Source: Bubalus kerabau (taxonomy: Eukaryota; Chordata; Mammalia; Artiodactyla; Bovidae). Taken from it: a stretch of DNA of 64,000 nucleotides. The DNA lies in NCBI RefSeq assembly GCF_029407905.1, contig NC_073646.1:10682001-10746000 (forward strand), given 5' to 3'. Of this stretch, positions 1 through 11,940 are shown one piece after another. Numbering within the stretch: the first letter of the stretch is position 1; each line of letters starts with the position of its first letter. A program made the translations under genes and the position numbers. The notes under the pieces were generated by a model, which ran no database searches, was not told the DNA's origin, and saw only the letters and a program-made list of their open reading frames with translations.

Positions 1-427
1 TTACCACGTCCCTTTACCCTCCTTTACTCTGGATATTTTCACAGTCTGTCTTTCTCTTTTCCAACTTTGACAGTTTTGAAGAATACAGAATCTCCTCCAC
101 CTTTGTTTTAATAGAACGTTCCTCATTCTGTCTTGGATGTTTCTTTCTGATTAGGTTGAGGTTAAGCGTTCTTGGCTGGAGTCTGGCACAGCTGACATGT
201 CCTTCCCAGGGTGTCACTTCTGGAAGCGCATGATGCCCTTTTGTCCTTCATGGGTGATGTTAATTCTTGCCAGCAGGTGAAGGTGTAGCCCAGCTTCTGC
301 ACTGTATCATTACTTTTTCTTTTAGGAGCTAATTTGCAATCCATGGGAAACACTTGGACATAATGCAGATATCCTGTGCCTCATTAAAATCTCCCCTTAG
401 AACCTGCCTGCACACATCCCCTTCCTG

Positions 428-1375
428 TTGCTGGGGATGTAAATTGGTGCAACCACTATGGAAAATAGTATGAGTGTTCCTCTAAAATGTTAAAGTAGTG
501 TTACCAGACGGACCAGCAATGCCACTCCTGGGCATGTATTCAGAAAAGACGAAAACTCGAATTGGAAAAAGATACAGGCATCCCAGTGTTCATAGCAGCA
601 CTATTTACAATAGCCAAGACATGGAAGCAGCCTAATTATCCATGGATAGATGAATGGATAAAGAAGGTGCGCTGTATATACACAGTGTAATATTACTCAG
701 CCATAAACAAGAATGAAATAATGCCATTTGCAGCAACGTGGATGGACCTAGAGATTATCATACTAAGAGAAAGACAAATATCGTACAATAGCACTTGTAT
801 GTAGAATCTAAAAATACATATACAAATGAACTTACAAAACAGACTCACAGACAAAGAAAACAAACCTATGATTATGAAAGGGGAAAGTGGGGGAGGGATA
901 AATTAGGAGTTTGGGATTAGTAGACACACATTACTGTATAAAATAGATAAGCAACAAGGACCTACTGCATAGCACAGGGAACTATATTACTATCTTGTAG
1001 TAACCTATACAAGAAGGAGAAGGCAGTGGCACCCCACTCCAGTACTCTTGCCTGGAAAATCCCATGGACCGAGGAGCCTGGTAGGCTGCAGTCCATGGGG
1101 TCGCAAAGAGTCAGACGCAACTGAGCGACTTCACTTTCACTTTTCAGTTTCATGCATTGGAGAAGGAAATGGCAACCCACTCCAGTGTTCTTGCCTGGAG
1201 AATCTGGGGTCGCACAGAGTCGGACACACCTGAAGCAACTTAGCAGTAGCAGCAGCAACCTATAATGGAAAAGAATCTGAAAAAGTATATGTATATGTTC
1301 GAGATACATATATGTATACTAATGAATCACCTTGCTGTACACCTGAGACTAACACAGTGTTGTCAGTGGATAGCA
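428..1375 (+). mobile_element. L1 LINE, ORF2 C-terminal end and 3' UTR, sense
   Basis: The text from about 470 to 760 is the usual end of L1 ORF2 (catagcagcactatttac, cagccataaa, atggacctagag). It is followed by the 3' UTR segment of a ruminant L1 (cctactgcatagcacaggg near 961) and a tail ending near 1375. It is 5'-truncated and full of stops, and is interrupted by a Bov-A2 at 1010-1256. Confidence 0.85.
1010..1256 (+). mobile_element. Bov-A2 SINE nested in L1
   Basis: Two related Bov-A monomers lie in tandem, each with the ggcaacccactccagt-type core (about 1025 and 1171), ending in an AGC-rich tail. An exact 8-bp target-site duplication, aacctata, flanks it at 1002-1009 and 1257-1264, and the host L1 resumes directly after. 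Confidence 0.93.
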
Positions 1376-2479
1376 CCCCATCAGCTGTAGCATCATTGCC
1401 GGTCCTTGCTGAGTCTTTATCAGGATCGCAGGAGAAGGCTGGTTTCCCAGTGTCAGCGCTTGGTACTCCACTGCAGGCGAGAGTCCTGCCTCCTTCCCAT
1501 TCATTCGTTTATCTATCCATCCTTGGCACAGACTCACGGATTCCAGTTTTTTAGTGGTTTGTATTTCAGTACTGTATTTAATTAATTGGGTACTCAAATT
1601 GTCCCAGATTTGACCCTTGAGAACCCTTTCAAGCTGCCTGCTACATCTTTGTGATCTGTCCTCTTCCTTTTTTTTTTTTTTTTTAAACAGTTGTGACAGT
1701 TTGTATCATAACAAGGTATTCCAGGTTCATTTTCCACCAATTCTGCCCTTCCTCAGGGTTAATTTCTCTGGAAAGCCCTGTTCCCTTTTGGCGGTCAGTG
1801 ACTGAATGGTTTTCAACAGGCCAAGATCTGGGCACCAGATGTGCTTGTGACTACGTGGGGTGTCTTGCTATTTGAACCCTTTGGTGAACAGAGCTAGGAA
1901 ATACATGCAGGTATATATACAAAATGCATGTTACCAACATCTCCAATTCCAGTCAGTCCCAGGAGTGTTTTTTCTTGACTTGCCCCACTCGATTTGATGT
2001 CTCCTCCTTTACAGTGAGAGGCTGGCTTCTAATGACATCAAAACATTTACTATTTGCTCAATCCTATAACACATCTTTATGAAGCTTCAGAATTGTTCGA
2101 TAAATGAAGAGTGCAGTTCCCTGCCCCCTCCCCCAAATACTTCACCTGTCCCTAAGCTGAAGGTATAGACTGTATCATAAACTATTTGGGTTTGTCTATC
2201 TTTCCTTTCTTTTCCCCCTTCAGGATAGATATGGTATTCATTTGAAATATATTTTATATTTTAGTCTTGCTCTCTCTTTTTTTTTAGTTAAAGGTTTGCC
2301 CTTCCCATTTTTATTGATTTAATTTATTTCTCTCTTTAAAAAAAAATAGTTTGGAACATTAACCAACTCAAAACTATGCAAAAGCGTTTGTTCAAGGAAA
2401 TATCCTTTTTCCCACATACCTTCCATCCTGTTCCCCTCCCTCTTGTACATAACGAACTTATTGTTTTCTGGAATATCCT

Positions 2480-2830
2480 TCCTGTGTTTCTTTGTGTAAA
2501 AAGAAGCAGAGGTGTGCGTGCTTTATTGTTTTCCCTTCTTTCTTACACTCAGTAGTCCACCATATATGCTCTTTGGCCCTTGGCTGTCTCTGCGTAGCCC
2601 TGCCTCCGGAAATCGCTCCGTATCAGTTCACAGTGGCCTTCCTCATTCCTTTCACAGCTGTGCCATGTGTACCATGGTCTATTCAACCAGTCTTTATGCT
2701 CGGACATTTAGGTAGTTTCCAGTATTTTGCAATTACCAATAATGCTGTGGTGAATGCCCTTGTGCCTGTGCATTTTCATATCGTTGGAGGTGTGTCTTCC
2801 AAATAAATTCCTGCAAGTGAGATTGCTTAA
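2480..2830 (-). mobile_element. Old L1 fragment, antisense
   Basis: Between 2640 and 2830 the plus strand reads as the reverse of an L1 ORF2 end (tttccagtattttgcaat, aataatgctgtggtgaatg, attcctgcaagtgagattg). It is highly diverged. The upstream limit is uncertain. Confidence 0.65.
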
Positions 2831-3004
2831 CTGAAGGATACAGAAGTGATTTAAAGTTTTCTTTGAAAATGTATTTAAGTAAAAAAAAAAAAAAAAGTGT
2901 GAGAGTTCGAATCAAATGATTAACAAGTAGTTCAACCAACGGAGACACGGCAGAAATAGTAAAAGCCAGGCCCATGACTGAAGTTTGAACAGAGCTAGAC
3001 TAGG

Positions 3005-3229
3005 ACTTCCCCGGGGGCTCAAGTGGTAAAGAATCTGCCTGCCAGTGCAGGAGATGTAGGAGACTTGCGCTTGATCCCTGGGCTGGGAAGATCCCCTGGA
3101 GGAAGAAATGGCAACCCACTCCAGTATTTTTGCCTAGGAAATCCCATGGACCGAGGAGCCCGGCGGACTGCAGTCCACGGGGTCACAAAGAGTCAGACAC
3201 AACCGAGCATGCATGCACAGTGCACAGAG
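3005..3229 (+). mobile_element. Bov-tA SINE
   Basis: This is a tRNA-derived head (ggctcaagtggtaaagaat) joined to a Bov-A body. A 7-bp duplication, gactagg, lies at 2998-3004 and 3230-3236. Confidence 0.92.
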
Positions 3230-4058
3230 GACTAGGGTAGAGCTTCAGTCCCTTTAACCTCTAAAACAGAAACCTGGTGGGGTAAGTGGGGGCTCCTGGT
3301 ATAATAACTGAGGTTCAGATGGAGCTCCCTGGGAATTCATCATCAGCACGTGGAATCAGAGAAAACCTGTCCACGTGAGCCCACTGGTCTGCTTGCCCTG
3401 GTGGCGGCAGCATGGTGCACGTGCCCTGGGAGGGGAGTGAGGCCACACCAAGGCAGGCATGATGTCAGCAGGGAGATGGGGCAATGGAGGCCCAGAAGGC
3501 TGTGCAGAACCATGCCGGACATCCTGATGCGGCATAAAGAGGGGTGCCCTTTGAGCTTCCATCACCAAGGCCAGATCCTCGTCAGCATCCACTTTTGAAG
3601 ATGGCTGTAGGATCCATTTTGGAACAGTGAGACTCTGGCGAGACCCTCTCCTCTAAAACCTGTTAGCCACTCCTCTCAGGCCCACCTAGCACTTTGCATA
3701 CAGTTTCCAGGAGCTGGCAGACCTGGGTAAGGATCACCGGTTTCAAGAGTTTAAAGGACAAGGAAAGACCTGCTTGGCATTGGAAGAACTGTTGTATATT
3801 TTAACTAGAAAACTACGTGAAGCAGCTCATCCTACACTTATGCCTGTTGGAGGAGCTGTTTGTCGGGGGGGGCGGCGTGGGCGGTATGGGGGTGCAGCTG
3901 TAAGAACCGGGGTGACACAGCCAAGGTTTGGAAGCCTCGTCGTGTGTGGAGAGGCCCTTATGGGCCTGATTCTGCACCAGGAGTGACCTGGGAAGTAGGA
4001 GGGGGGCAGACTTGGCTTCTAGTGCAGATTTTCCAGCTGTGTGAAGAGTTACTATCAA

Positions 4059-4164
4059 ACTTCCCTGGTTAAGATGCTGCACATCCACTGAAGGGAGCAT
4101 GAGTTCGATCCCTGGTCAGGGAAGTTCCGCACACGGCATGGTGCAGCCAAAAAAAAAAAAAAAA
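4059..4164 (+). mobile_element. Ruminant/cetartiodactyl tRNA-Glu SINE (CHR type)
   Basis: The element starts acttccctggtt, has a B-box-like gttcgatccctgg at about 4102, and ends in a pure A tail. It lacks the Bov-A body. Confidence 0.85.
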
Positions 4165-4729
4165 GGAGTCATTCTACTTCTGGGTTTCTGTTTCCTCATA
4201 TTCAGTCTCTAGGACCAAACTAGTGGTTTTCAGGCCATTTTGTGGGAAGCTGCAGAATTCCCGAAAGGAGCTTCAGGGGCCTCTGTGGAGGGCATGAGTG
4301 GACCTGTGGTCAGAGATATTTGGGCACGCACCCAGCCTGTCCCTGAAACAGCTCTGTGCTCATCTCTTAGCCTTGGGAAATTGTTCAGAATCAGTGTGCA
4401 CTTGCTAACACAGTTTGGTGAGCACTAGGCTGACTTATCTTCAGTCTCACCTCTGCTCCAGAACTCTCAAGAGTGTCCAGGGAGATTAAAAAACCACAAA
4501 GGAACAACTACATCACAGCAGATGGAGGCACTAGGGCTTGGCCCTGTAACCCTGGGGAGTCCTCGGAGCTGAGTTCCTGCTGTGTCAGCCCAGCAGACCA
4601 GGAGGAAGGATGGGAAGCAGGTCAAAGGGTCACAGGGCAGATGCCAGAGGCTGGCACCATTGTCTCACTTGGTAGTCTTCAGATGACATGTCTCAACAGT
4701 AAACACATACGTAATTCAACATGCATCTC

Positions 4730-4731
<2 letters not shown>

Positions 4732-4766
<35 letters not shown>
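4732..4766. repeat. (TA)n microsatellite
   Basis: An uninterrupted TA dinucleotide run of about 35 bases, with no protein meaning although a frame reads through it. Confidence 0.97.
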
Positions 4767-4767
<1 letters not shown>

Positions 4768-5561
4768 GTTTATTATGGACTATACATATTTGTATTAATG
4801 TGCAAATGTTATGTACATCATAACATGAAAAAAAATAGATTTTTTAAAAGATAATAGTTAAAAATAAGGAGGTTTTGCCTAGCAAATCATCTTGCATACC
4901 CACTGGGATATCTGCACCCCACTTGGGAGGAGATGAGAGTTGTTGGGAGGCCCTGAAGGAGGCTAGTGGAGGGAGTATGGGAGGAAGGAAGCAAATGGTG
5001 CTTCTCAGATGGCAGTGCCTCCTGCCCTCTGCCGTGGCTGTGGGCTGCATGCACTGTGGTTTATTCAGTAGCTCTTGGTGAATTGACTCAGTGGTTTTGT
5101 CTTAAATTTAGCTTCATCCTAAGCAGTAGCATCCACAAAACAGACTTTCTGTGCAGTTAGGATTTTGTTCTAATACGTGTTAAACACAGACTGTGCAAAC
5201 ACATGGCACTTAAAACTGGTGTGTCAGCCCCCACGCCAGTGATGGGGCTGACCCCGTGGGGGACTCTGATCTGTGTTGTCTGACTTCAGACCACGCTGGG
5301 ACGGAGGGGCCTGGTGAGAGCAAGCCCTTTCCCCCAGGTCCAGGCCCGTGGTTGGCGTGGGGGATGCAGCCCTCCCAGCCAGAGGACAGTCGCAAGCCCA
5401 GTCACCTTAACAGTCCCAGAAGGGAGGCCAGGATGCAGCCCACCCCCATCAGGACGCTGCACACACATGGATCGCAGGTTGGAGGTGCTCTACACATCAC
5501 AGCTGCTGAGCGTCATTGCCAGCCCTGCCTGGCCCTAGGCAGACCCGTCAGACATGATCCA

Positions 5562-5725
5562 CTCCAGGGATTTGTATTGAGCATTTGCCTTATGCCAGGC
5601 CGTGGACTAGACACTGCAGTTCTGGTGGAGGACAAGATGGATACGGCAGCTCCTCTCATGGAGCCCACATCCTAGGGTGGGGAAGGCGGACAGGAAACAA
5701 GCAAACCAGTAGAGAATGTAAAATC
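5562..5725 (-). mobile_element. L2 LINE fragment, antisense
   Basis: The order tattgagcatttgcc, atgccaggc, ctcatggagcccacatcctag, acaggaaacaagc is the reverse of an L2 3' end. Old and diverged. Confidence 0.7.
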
Positions 5726-6789
5726 CAGGTGCAGGTTTCTCCCGAAATCTGAAAGTAGAGACCTTTAGTGAGAGAAGTGTAAAGCCAGGATGCAGTTCCC
5801 TTAGCACACACCTTGCTAACAGATGCCCAGAGTAGATGGACACAAGGCACCAGCACGGCTCACAGCTACGGCAGCTCGACGCTGAGGTGCTAACTACCTC
5901 TGCTTCCCAGGAAGGCGTTTGGCGGGGCCGCTTCCACGCTCGGGGCGCACGCTGCCTCTGCAATGACTGCTGCAACACCAGCGCTAAGTGCTCTTTCTGT
6001 TTTTCCCCTATTTTTGTAAAAGGGAAAGTCCTTTTCAGGTTTCTTTTGGTTAGAAAAAACAGGTACTAATACAGGTCTTTCCATAAAAGCCAAGTGGCCT
6101 AAAAGCAAAACTTTAAAAAGTGAGGATACCTGTAGTTATAAATACCATAAAGTAAAATCAAGAAGAGCGGGGAGGGGACATCTCTATGGAAGAATTCCAA
6201 GTAGTTTATGTAGCTGCCCTCCCTTAAGGAGACAGAACATAGCTCTGTAATCCTCAAGTGTGAGCTGCGCTTAATGACTTGCTTCCGAAGGGTGTGGGAT
6301 GCAAAGAGGAGAAAAAGTCCCTCTCCAGTGGAGGACCCTGACCAGCTTTCCCTTGTCCGAGTGATGCAGATGAACATCCCACGTCATAAGTCATGTTGTT
6401 AGGCTGTGCCCTTGATAGGATATGATGAGACAGCACTTCCTTTCTGTGGTCTTCCTCCCAGAAACCCATAATCCCAGTCTAATAATAGGAAGAATGTTGC
6501 TGAAACCCAGGTTGAGGGGCGTCCTAAAAATTCCCAACCAGACTCCTCAATCCATAAGGTCATCCGGAGGAAGGGAGGTCTGAGGCACTGTTTCAGCCAA
6601 GAGGAGCCTAAGATGTGACAGCTGGATATAACATGGTTATCCAGGCTGGGGTCCTGGAACTGAAAAAGGATATTGGGGAGAAACGAGGGAAATCTGAATG
6701 AAGTATGGAGTTGAATTCATAGTAACTTGGAGAGGTAGAGGGAAAACCGATGGGGAGGGTGTCTGAGAAGACATCCCTGAGATGGCGAC

Positions 6790-7070
6790 ATTCGAGTTGA
6801 GCCTCGAGTGACGTGATTGAGTGGTACCTGGGGAGGGAAGACTGGGGTGAGAATGTTCCAGGCAGAGTAAGCAGCCGTGTAAAGACCCCAGGGCAGAAGC
6901 AAAGCCGTGCGGGCCCAAGGCGAGTGACAGGAAGCGCAGGACAGCTGGTGGGGCAGAGAGGGCCCGGGGGTGCAGTCAGTGGTGGTCAAGGGCCGGGCTG
7001 TGCGTGGCCTTGATACCGTGGACGGCATTTGGATTTTGTTATGAGCGTGATGGGAAGGCTGAAAGGGACC
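6790..7070 (-). mobile_element. L2 LINE fragment, antisense
   Basis: The phrases gttgagcctcgagtg, aatgttccaggcagag, gtgtaaagaccccaggg and ggcatttggattttgtt follow the same order as in the antisense L2 at 19365-20150. Confidence 0.7.
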
Positions 7071-7969
7071 TGGGCTAATTTCTGCTTAAAATCACTTGGT
7101 TCTGTGTGGACAACAAATTGGGGTTGGGGATGGGGGCGGTGGGCGCAAGATAAGCAGTGGGAGGCTCTTGCTTGGGTCAGGGGAGATGACGGCAGAGCCC
7201 GGGTGCTCACCTGTCCTTCCTGAGAAGATACACAGGTTCACCTTTCGTCATCCTTTCCCCTCACCGTATTTCCTGAAGATGGGGGGCAGCCCTTGAGCTC
7301 TGGGTTCTAAGAACTAAGTGTTTGATGGTCCACACCAGCTTGTCAAGGAGCTCTATTATAACAGGGACAGCTCACGACACAGCCACCATCCACCTCGAAC
7401 TCAGGACACTTTCCTTCCTTGGTTCAAACCTTTTTCTGAAGATGAAAATGTACACGGTGCTCAAGTCGGGTGCTATGAAAGTTGCCCCTATTTAACTGGG
7501 AAAAATAAAGCGAGGTGCCTCTGGAAGCTGTAAGTGGGAAAATAAAACAAAGGCTTTGGGCATGGCAGAGCCCATGCTACAGTGTAAACAGGTTTGGAAT
7601 ATCTTTAGTGGATTTGGTTATGTTTTATTAACCGCATGTCATTTCTTCCACGCTCCTCAATTCCTCTGGGAAGGAAGTGTGGTATCAATAAAGGAGAATA
7701 GATAACTGTTGAAGTAAATCATGGCAATCTGGGCTTTCCTGTCAAGATGAGACGCCGTTTCTTGACATTGCCAAGCTGAAAGGAGAGGGGGGTGCGGGCC
7801 CCGTCTTACTGCTCCCCGGCGTGGGTGTTGCGGGGGCTGCTGTCGCCACCGTCGAGTGTTTGCTGGGTGTTTGCAGAGCGGTCTGCTGGTCTCCATCTGG
7901 AGCACAAGCATGTCTGTGAAACTCGATCCGGGGCCGCGCGGGCTCATCCTGGTGTCTGTCTGCTTCCAG

Positions 7970-8099
7970 AGATAGAGATGGTGATCATGGAGCGCAGCAA
8001 GCTCCCGGAGCTGGCCGCCAGCGCCTCCGTGCAGGAGCAGAACACCACAGACGAGGAGAAGAGCGCCGCCACTGGCCTGGACAGTGTCCAGTGGAGCAG
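7970..8099 (+). CDS. CLEC16A: CLEC16A coding exon (central acidic linker), 130 bp
   Basis: The acceptor is tctgtctgcttccag up to 7969 and the donor is GT at 8100. Reading codons from 7972 gives I-E-M-V-I-M-E-R-S-K-L-P-E-L, then an Ala/Ser/Gln/Glu/Asp-rich stretch ending V-Q-W-S plus the first two bases of an Arg codon. Its first two bases complete a Glu codon begun in an upstream exon outside the window. The start matches human CLEC16A closely. The end (SAATGLDSVQWS) differs from the human SAAATCSESTQWS and is one residue shorter. The segment lies in the charged, probably disordered central linker before the helical C-terminal half. The donor, AG|GTAGCT, lacks the usual A at +4 and G at +5, so it is rather weak. 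An in-frame ATG at 7792 is intronic and is not a start. Confidence 0.96.
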
Positions 8100-8461
8100 G
8101 TAGCTACCGGGCCGGGCGGAGGGCTGCCCCCGAGCCAGCCTTCAGCTGCTGCTTGGTGTCTGGGATGAGGTGGTGGAGGGAAGTGCCCTGGCCGGGTGCC
8201 CACGGAGGGTAAGCCAGGCCTCGTCCCGCCACCCTGGTAGCCTCTTCTGCTTCCCAGCCAAGCCATCCTGCTGCTCCCCGCCCTGGCCTCCAGAGGTGCC
8301 GCTCCTCTTGAGAGACCACAGGGACGGAGCTGGCCCTCAAGGCCGTGGTACTCACCCTTTGGGATGAATGACTGAGGCACGACACCACCATTCTAGGCAC
8401 TTCAGTGCTGGTCCTAACAGGGTGTGGCCTTGTTCGTCGGGCCACTCCTGGCTGTGCCCTG

Positions 8462-8545
8462 CTGCCCCCAGGAAGGATGCCCTTGGGGGCTTCCCCCAGG
8501 AGGGATGCCCTTGGGGGCTGCCCCTAGGAAGGATCCCCTTGGGGG
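8462..8545. repeat. 28-bp tandem repeat, three copies
   Basis: Units at 8462-8489, 8490-8517 and 8518-8545 share the core cccaggaaggatgcccttgg with a few substitutions and no spacers. It lies about 360 bases into the intron after the 7970-8099 exon. Confidence 0.95.
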
Positions 8546-9179
8546 CAGCATTTGGATTTTATGATCTCATTCACTCACTGCCGCCATGCTCACCACTATC
8601 TGTAGGGCCTGCCCTGGTGACTCAACGGAACTGTCTAATGCTGCTGTCCACCTTCGACTTCTTGCCTGATGGCTCATTTCTATGGCTGCCCAAACTATTA
8701 CACTATGCAACCTTCCAGACGCCAGCTTTCTTGCAGCCTGGCTGGAGCACCACCCCTTCCAGAAGGAATCGGGTGGACGGCTGCTGCCAAAGTTGCAGCG
8801 AACTGTTAGAGGGCTTCTCCATCTCAGTGTTATTTCCTTATCAAATGCCTGCAGTAATCTCCAAATCATGTGTCAGTGGTAGTGAATGCACAGCAATGTG
8901 GTTTCTCTGTCAGCCTGCAAGGCATTCACTTCCTAAACTCTCATGGTGGATGAAATACAAACACACATACTCATCCTATTTATTAATCCAACTTAAAGTG
9001 AAGTCTTGAAGCACACCAGTCTTTTCCTGCAGGTCTTGTTTATCTCTTTGTTTGACATGTGTTTCAGTTATCCAGCAGAAAAGATTAATTTTTTTATCAG
9101 ATGCACAGGGGAGCCATTTTTAGTTTTGATTAAATAAAAATCTTTGCAGCACAGTGTGGGTTATCAGTTGTACTGCCAA

Positions 9180-9400
9180 AGAAAGAAAGTGAAAGAGAAG
9201 TCGCTCAGTCATGTCCGACTCCTTGCGACCCCATGGGCTGTAGCCTACCAGGCTCCTCTGTCCATGGGATTTTCCAGGCAATAATCCTGGAGTGGATTGC
9301 CATTTCCTTCTCCAGGGGATCTTCCCAACCCAGGGATCGAACCCAGGTCTCCCGCATTGTAGACAGACGCTTTACCATCTGAGCCACCAGGGAAGTCTGG
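9180..9400 (-). mobile_element. Bov-tA SINE
   Basis: Antisense Bov-A body followed by the antisense tRNA-like head (gagccaccagggaag). An 11-bp duplication, tgtactgccaa, lies at 9169-9179 and 9401-9411. Confidence 0.95.
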
Positions 9401-9605
9401 TGTACTGCCAAGGACCTTTCTAATTTTGTTTTGTGGCCAAAAAAAAAAAAGTAACACTGGGAGCTCTGAAAATTAAGGGAATCATTCTAAACACAGAAAG
9501 GGAGGGGAAGACAACCTTTAGGTGCTTGGCTCAGCTTTAATTAGAATACAAATCATTAAAAAACTGAAAATAGCTTGTCATGAGGGATGTGCACCTGCTT
9601 AACAC

Positions 9606-9849
9606 ATCATTGCATGCTCAGTTGCTCAGTAGTGTCTGACTCTTTGTGAGCCGGTAGACTGTATCTGACTCTTTGCGAACTGGTGGACTGTAGCCCGCCA
9701 AGCTCCTCTGTTCATGGGATTTCCCAGGCAAGAATAATGGAGTGGGTTGCCATTCCCTTCTCCAGGGGATCTCCCCGACTGAGGGATTGAACCTGCATCT
9801 CCTGCATTGGCAGGCAGATTCTTTACCACTGAGCCGCCAGGGAAGCCCG
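9606..9849 (-). mobile_element. Bov-tA SINE with internal partial duplication
   Basis: Antisense Bov-tA. About 30 bases of the 3' region (ctgactctttg... ggtggactgta type) occur twice in a row near 9637-9692, which lengthens the element. Confidence 0.9.
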
Positions 9850-10649
9850 GTCAGTTTCTTAGGATCTAATAAATGGAAACAGCATGTATTTTGCATAGTG
9901 TGATAATACTGTAGCTTTCCTAAAGGAGAAAAAACACTTGTGTACTGTCAAAAAGTCAACAGACCAAAATGTTATGTTTGAGTATTGGAGTTGAGACTTC
10001 TTTTTTTCCCCTGAATCTTAGTGAAGAGAGGGGTTTTCTTCAAGTTGATTGAGATTGTTTTTTAACTTATGGTGACTTTGGCATCTTCTGCCACATTGTT
10101 CATAGCGGAAGCTGATCCTGTGTCCTGAGCTGAGCCACATGCAGACCTGCAGCCCTGAGAAACTTTGAGCAAGAGCTGTGCTCAGCTCTGAGACTGGGCG
10201 CCAAGGAGAGACTGGCCCCTGTGGAGAGCTGCCATGGCCTTTGCAAAGGTGTTGTGTTGTTGGTTGTTAGACACACCCCTCAGTCCCCCACCCTCTCACC
10301 TCCTGGCACTGAGCTGGGAGGAGGGCATGAAGGACGAGGGAGGGGACAGTTCTCCTTGACATGAACTGGACCTTGACATTGGTCCACTTTCCGTAGAAAC
10401 AACATAGAGCAAAGTGGAACTGTCCTCATATTCCCCACACACGGTGGGCTATCTCTGCGTTCATGGTGAAATACAGAACTAAGAAACCGGAAACCACTCA
10501 GAACCTTCTGTCTTTAAAAAAAAAAAAAGAAACTTAAAATTTAAAAAGTTAATAGACATTTAGAAAATGTAAAAAACCTTGAAAAGTATAAAGGAGGAAA
10601 AAAAGGTCTTCATAATTCAAAAGCAGCTGTTACTAGCATTTTGGTGATT

Positions 10650-11000
10650 TCTTGCCAGTTTTCAATGCCAGTATAGTGGAAATTCTGCCCTGTTTCCCCC
10701 CAGTAGCTTATACGATACTATGTCTATTATTTTTGTTTTTGGTTTTCTCTAATATCAAACCCCAAGTATCTTTTTCACTCTATTGTACTCTTAGTAAACA
10801 CAATTCTAATGGCTTCATAATACTTTGTCTCATAAAAGATGGTTCATTCACGCAGCCCTCCCTCTGCTACTGGGCATTTGGTTATTTGTATTATTCCCAA
10901 ATGAAAATACAGTCCAAATTCCAAGCAGCTGGTTTGCAAAAAAAAAAAGTGTTTTTTAATACTTTATCCTGCTCTTAAGTTTGGAAGTGTTATTGCTGGG
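10650..11000 (-). mobile_element. Old L1 fragment, antisense
   Basis: The sequence from about 10770 to 10980 resembles a reversed L1 end (cttcataatactttg, actgggcatttggttatttg), strongly diverged. Limits uncertain. Confidence 0.5.
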
Positions 11001-11754
11001 GGCTGAGAGAAAAACAGATCCACACATGGCAGAACTATTCACACATCAGAATGGTGATGGCTGATCTGGGGCGGGGGAGGGTCTGGGGCTCCAGAGAAAT
11101 AGAACTTGAAAGTAAATGTTCCTTAAAAGTTTCTTCCTTTAATTTCTGTGTATTACATGTTTATTTGAAATGTTACGACAAGTGCATTTCACTGCTTTTC
11201 TGAATTTTTCAATATATTTTGAATCAGTGATATCCTTGTGGAGTTCAGAAGTCAAAACAGTATAAAAAGTTATGCAGCGAATAGGTCTCTGTGTTTCTCT
11301 GCTGCACCTTCTCACTCCCCCTAGTCCGCAGTGCTGACCATGGCTTATGTCCTTCGAGGGGTTAAGTGTGCCCTTTGTCACTCATTGAGTGTCTCTGCTC
11401 TCTTGGCTTCAAGCTGGCATCTGGGGGCAGCCGCAGACAGTCATGGGGTCAGAGCCTTCTGCCAACAGACCAAATCTGTGCACATTCTATTATCCTCTTG
11501 TTGAAGTCTTTCCAGGCCAGGCCCTTCAGCCAGAAGGGCAGCATTCAGGCTGTATTGTTTATGTATTTGTAGCTGCTCAATAGATCTCACCCACAAAGCA
11601 TCAGAGGCGATGCCTCCTATCGATCCCTTCTAACCAGGGAAGGTCGGCCCAAGAAACTGCCGGGTCAGGACCTGCCAAAGCAAGATCATGGAGAAGTGCC
11701 TGTGGAATCCTCAAAAGAGAAGTGCAGCAGCAGCTCGCGTGTCTGAGCACTTTT

Positions 11755-11940
11755 CACCTGAGCCTGGGCCTGTGTTAATGCCGCTCTGTTGTCATTTCAC
11801 TTGAACCCCTACTGTAAACCCTGGAGGGGTTCCTTCCCCATCTCACAGATGGGGGATTGTAATTTACCCAAGGGTTTGCAGCTAAGAAGAGGCAGAGTCA
11901 GCATTTGAACCTCAGCAGTCTGGCTCAAGGGTTCACAGTC
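11755..11940 (-). mobile_element. MIR SINE, antisense
   Basis: Contains ccccatctcacagatggggg and then gcagctaagaagaggcagag and catttgaacctcagcagtc, the reverse of the MIR core and head. Confidence 0.75.

Larger units (their letters stand above)
1..2170. mobile_element. Ancient L1-type (L1M/HAL1-like) sequence in two halves
   Basis: 1-427 and 1376-2170 both match remembered text of an old mammal-wide LINE-1 3' region (for example the cccagatttg and ctcaaattgtcccag phrases near 1590-1615, and the antisense-type text near 190-330). The halves are in the order expected of one element and are separated by the L1 at 428-1375. Subfamily and strand are not assigned. Confidence 0.45.
1..7969 (+). other. 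CLEC16A: CLEC16A intron, 3' part (5' end outside window)
   Basis: No exon of CLEC16A is recognisable before 7970. The preceding protein segment, a Lys/Glu-rich linker ending in Ser-Glu, is absent in all frames, so the window opens inside an intron. It holds an ancient L1-like element split by a younger L1 and a Bov-A2 (1-2170), antisense old L1 (2480-2830), a Bov-tA (3005-3229), a tRNA-Glu SINE (4059-4164), a TA microsatellite and two antisense L2 pieces. I see nothing identifiable in 3230-4050, 4170-4730, 4770-5560, 5730-6790 or 7070-7969. Confidence 0.85.

Noticed and set aside
7792..8103. Frame starting at ATG 7792 as a first exon
   Set aside because: Residues before 7970 do not match CLEC16A, and a good acceptor lies at 7969; the frame only runs back into the intron.
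8368..9009. 213-codon forward frame
   Set aside because: Runs through the 28-bp tandem repeat and unique intron; no homology recognised.
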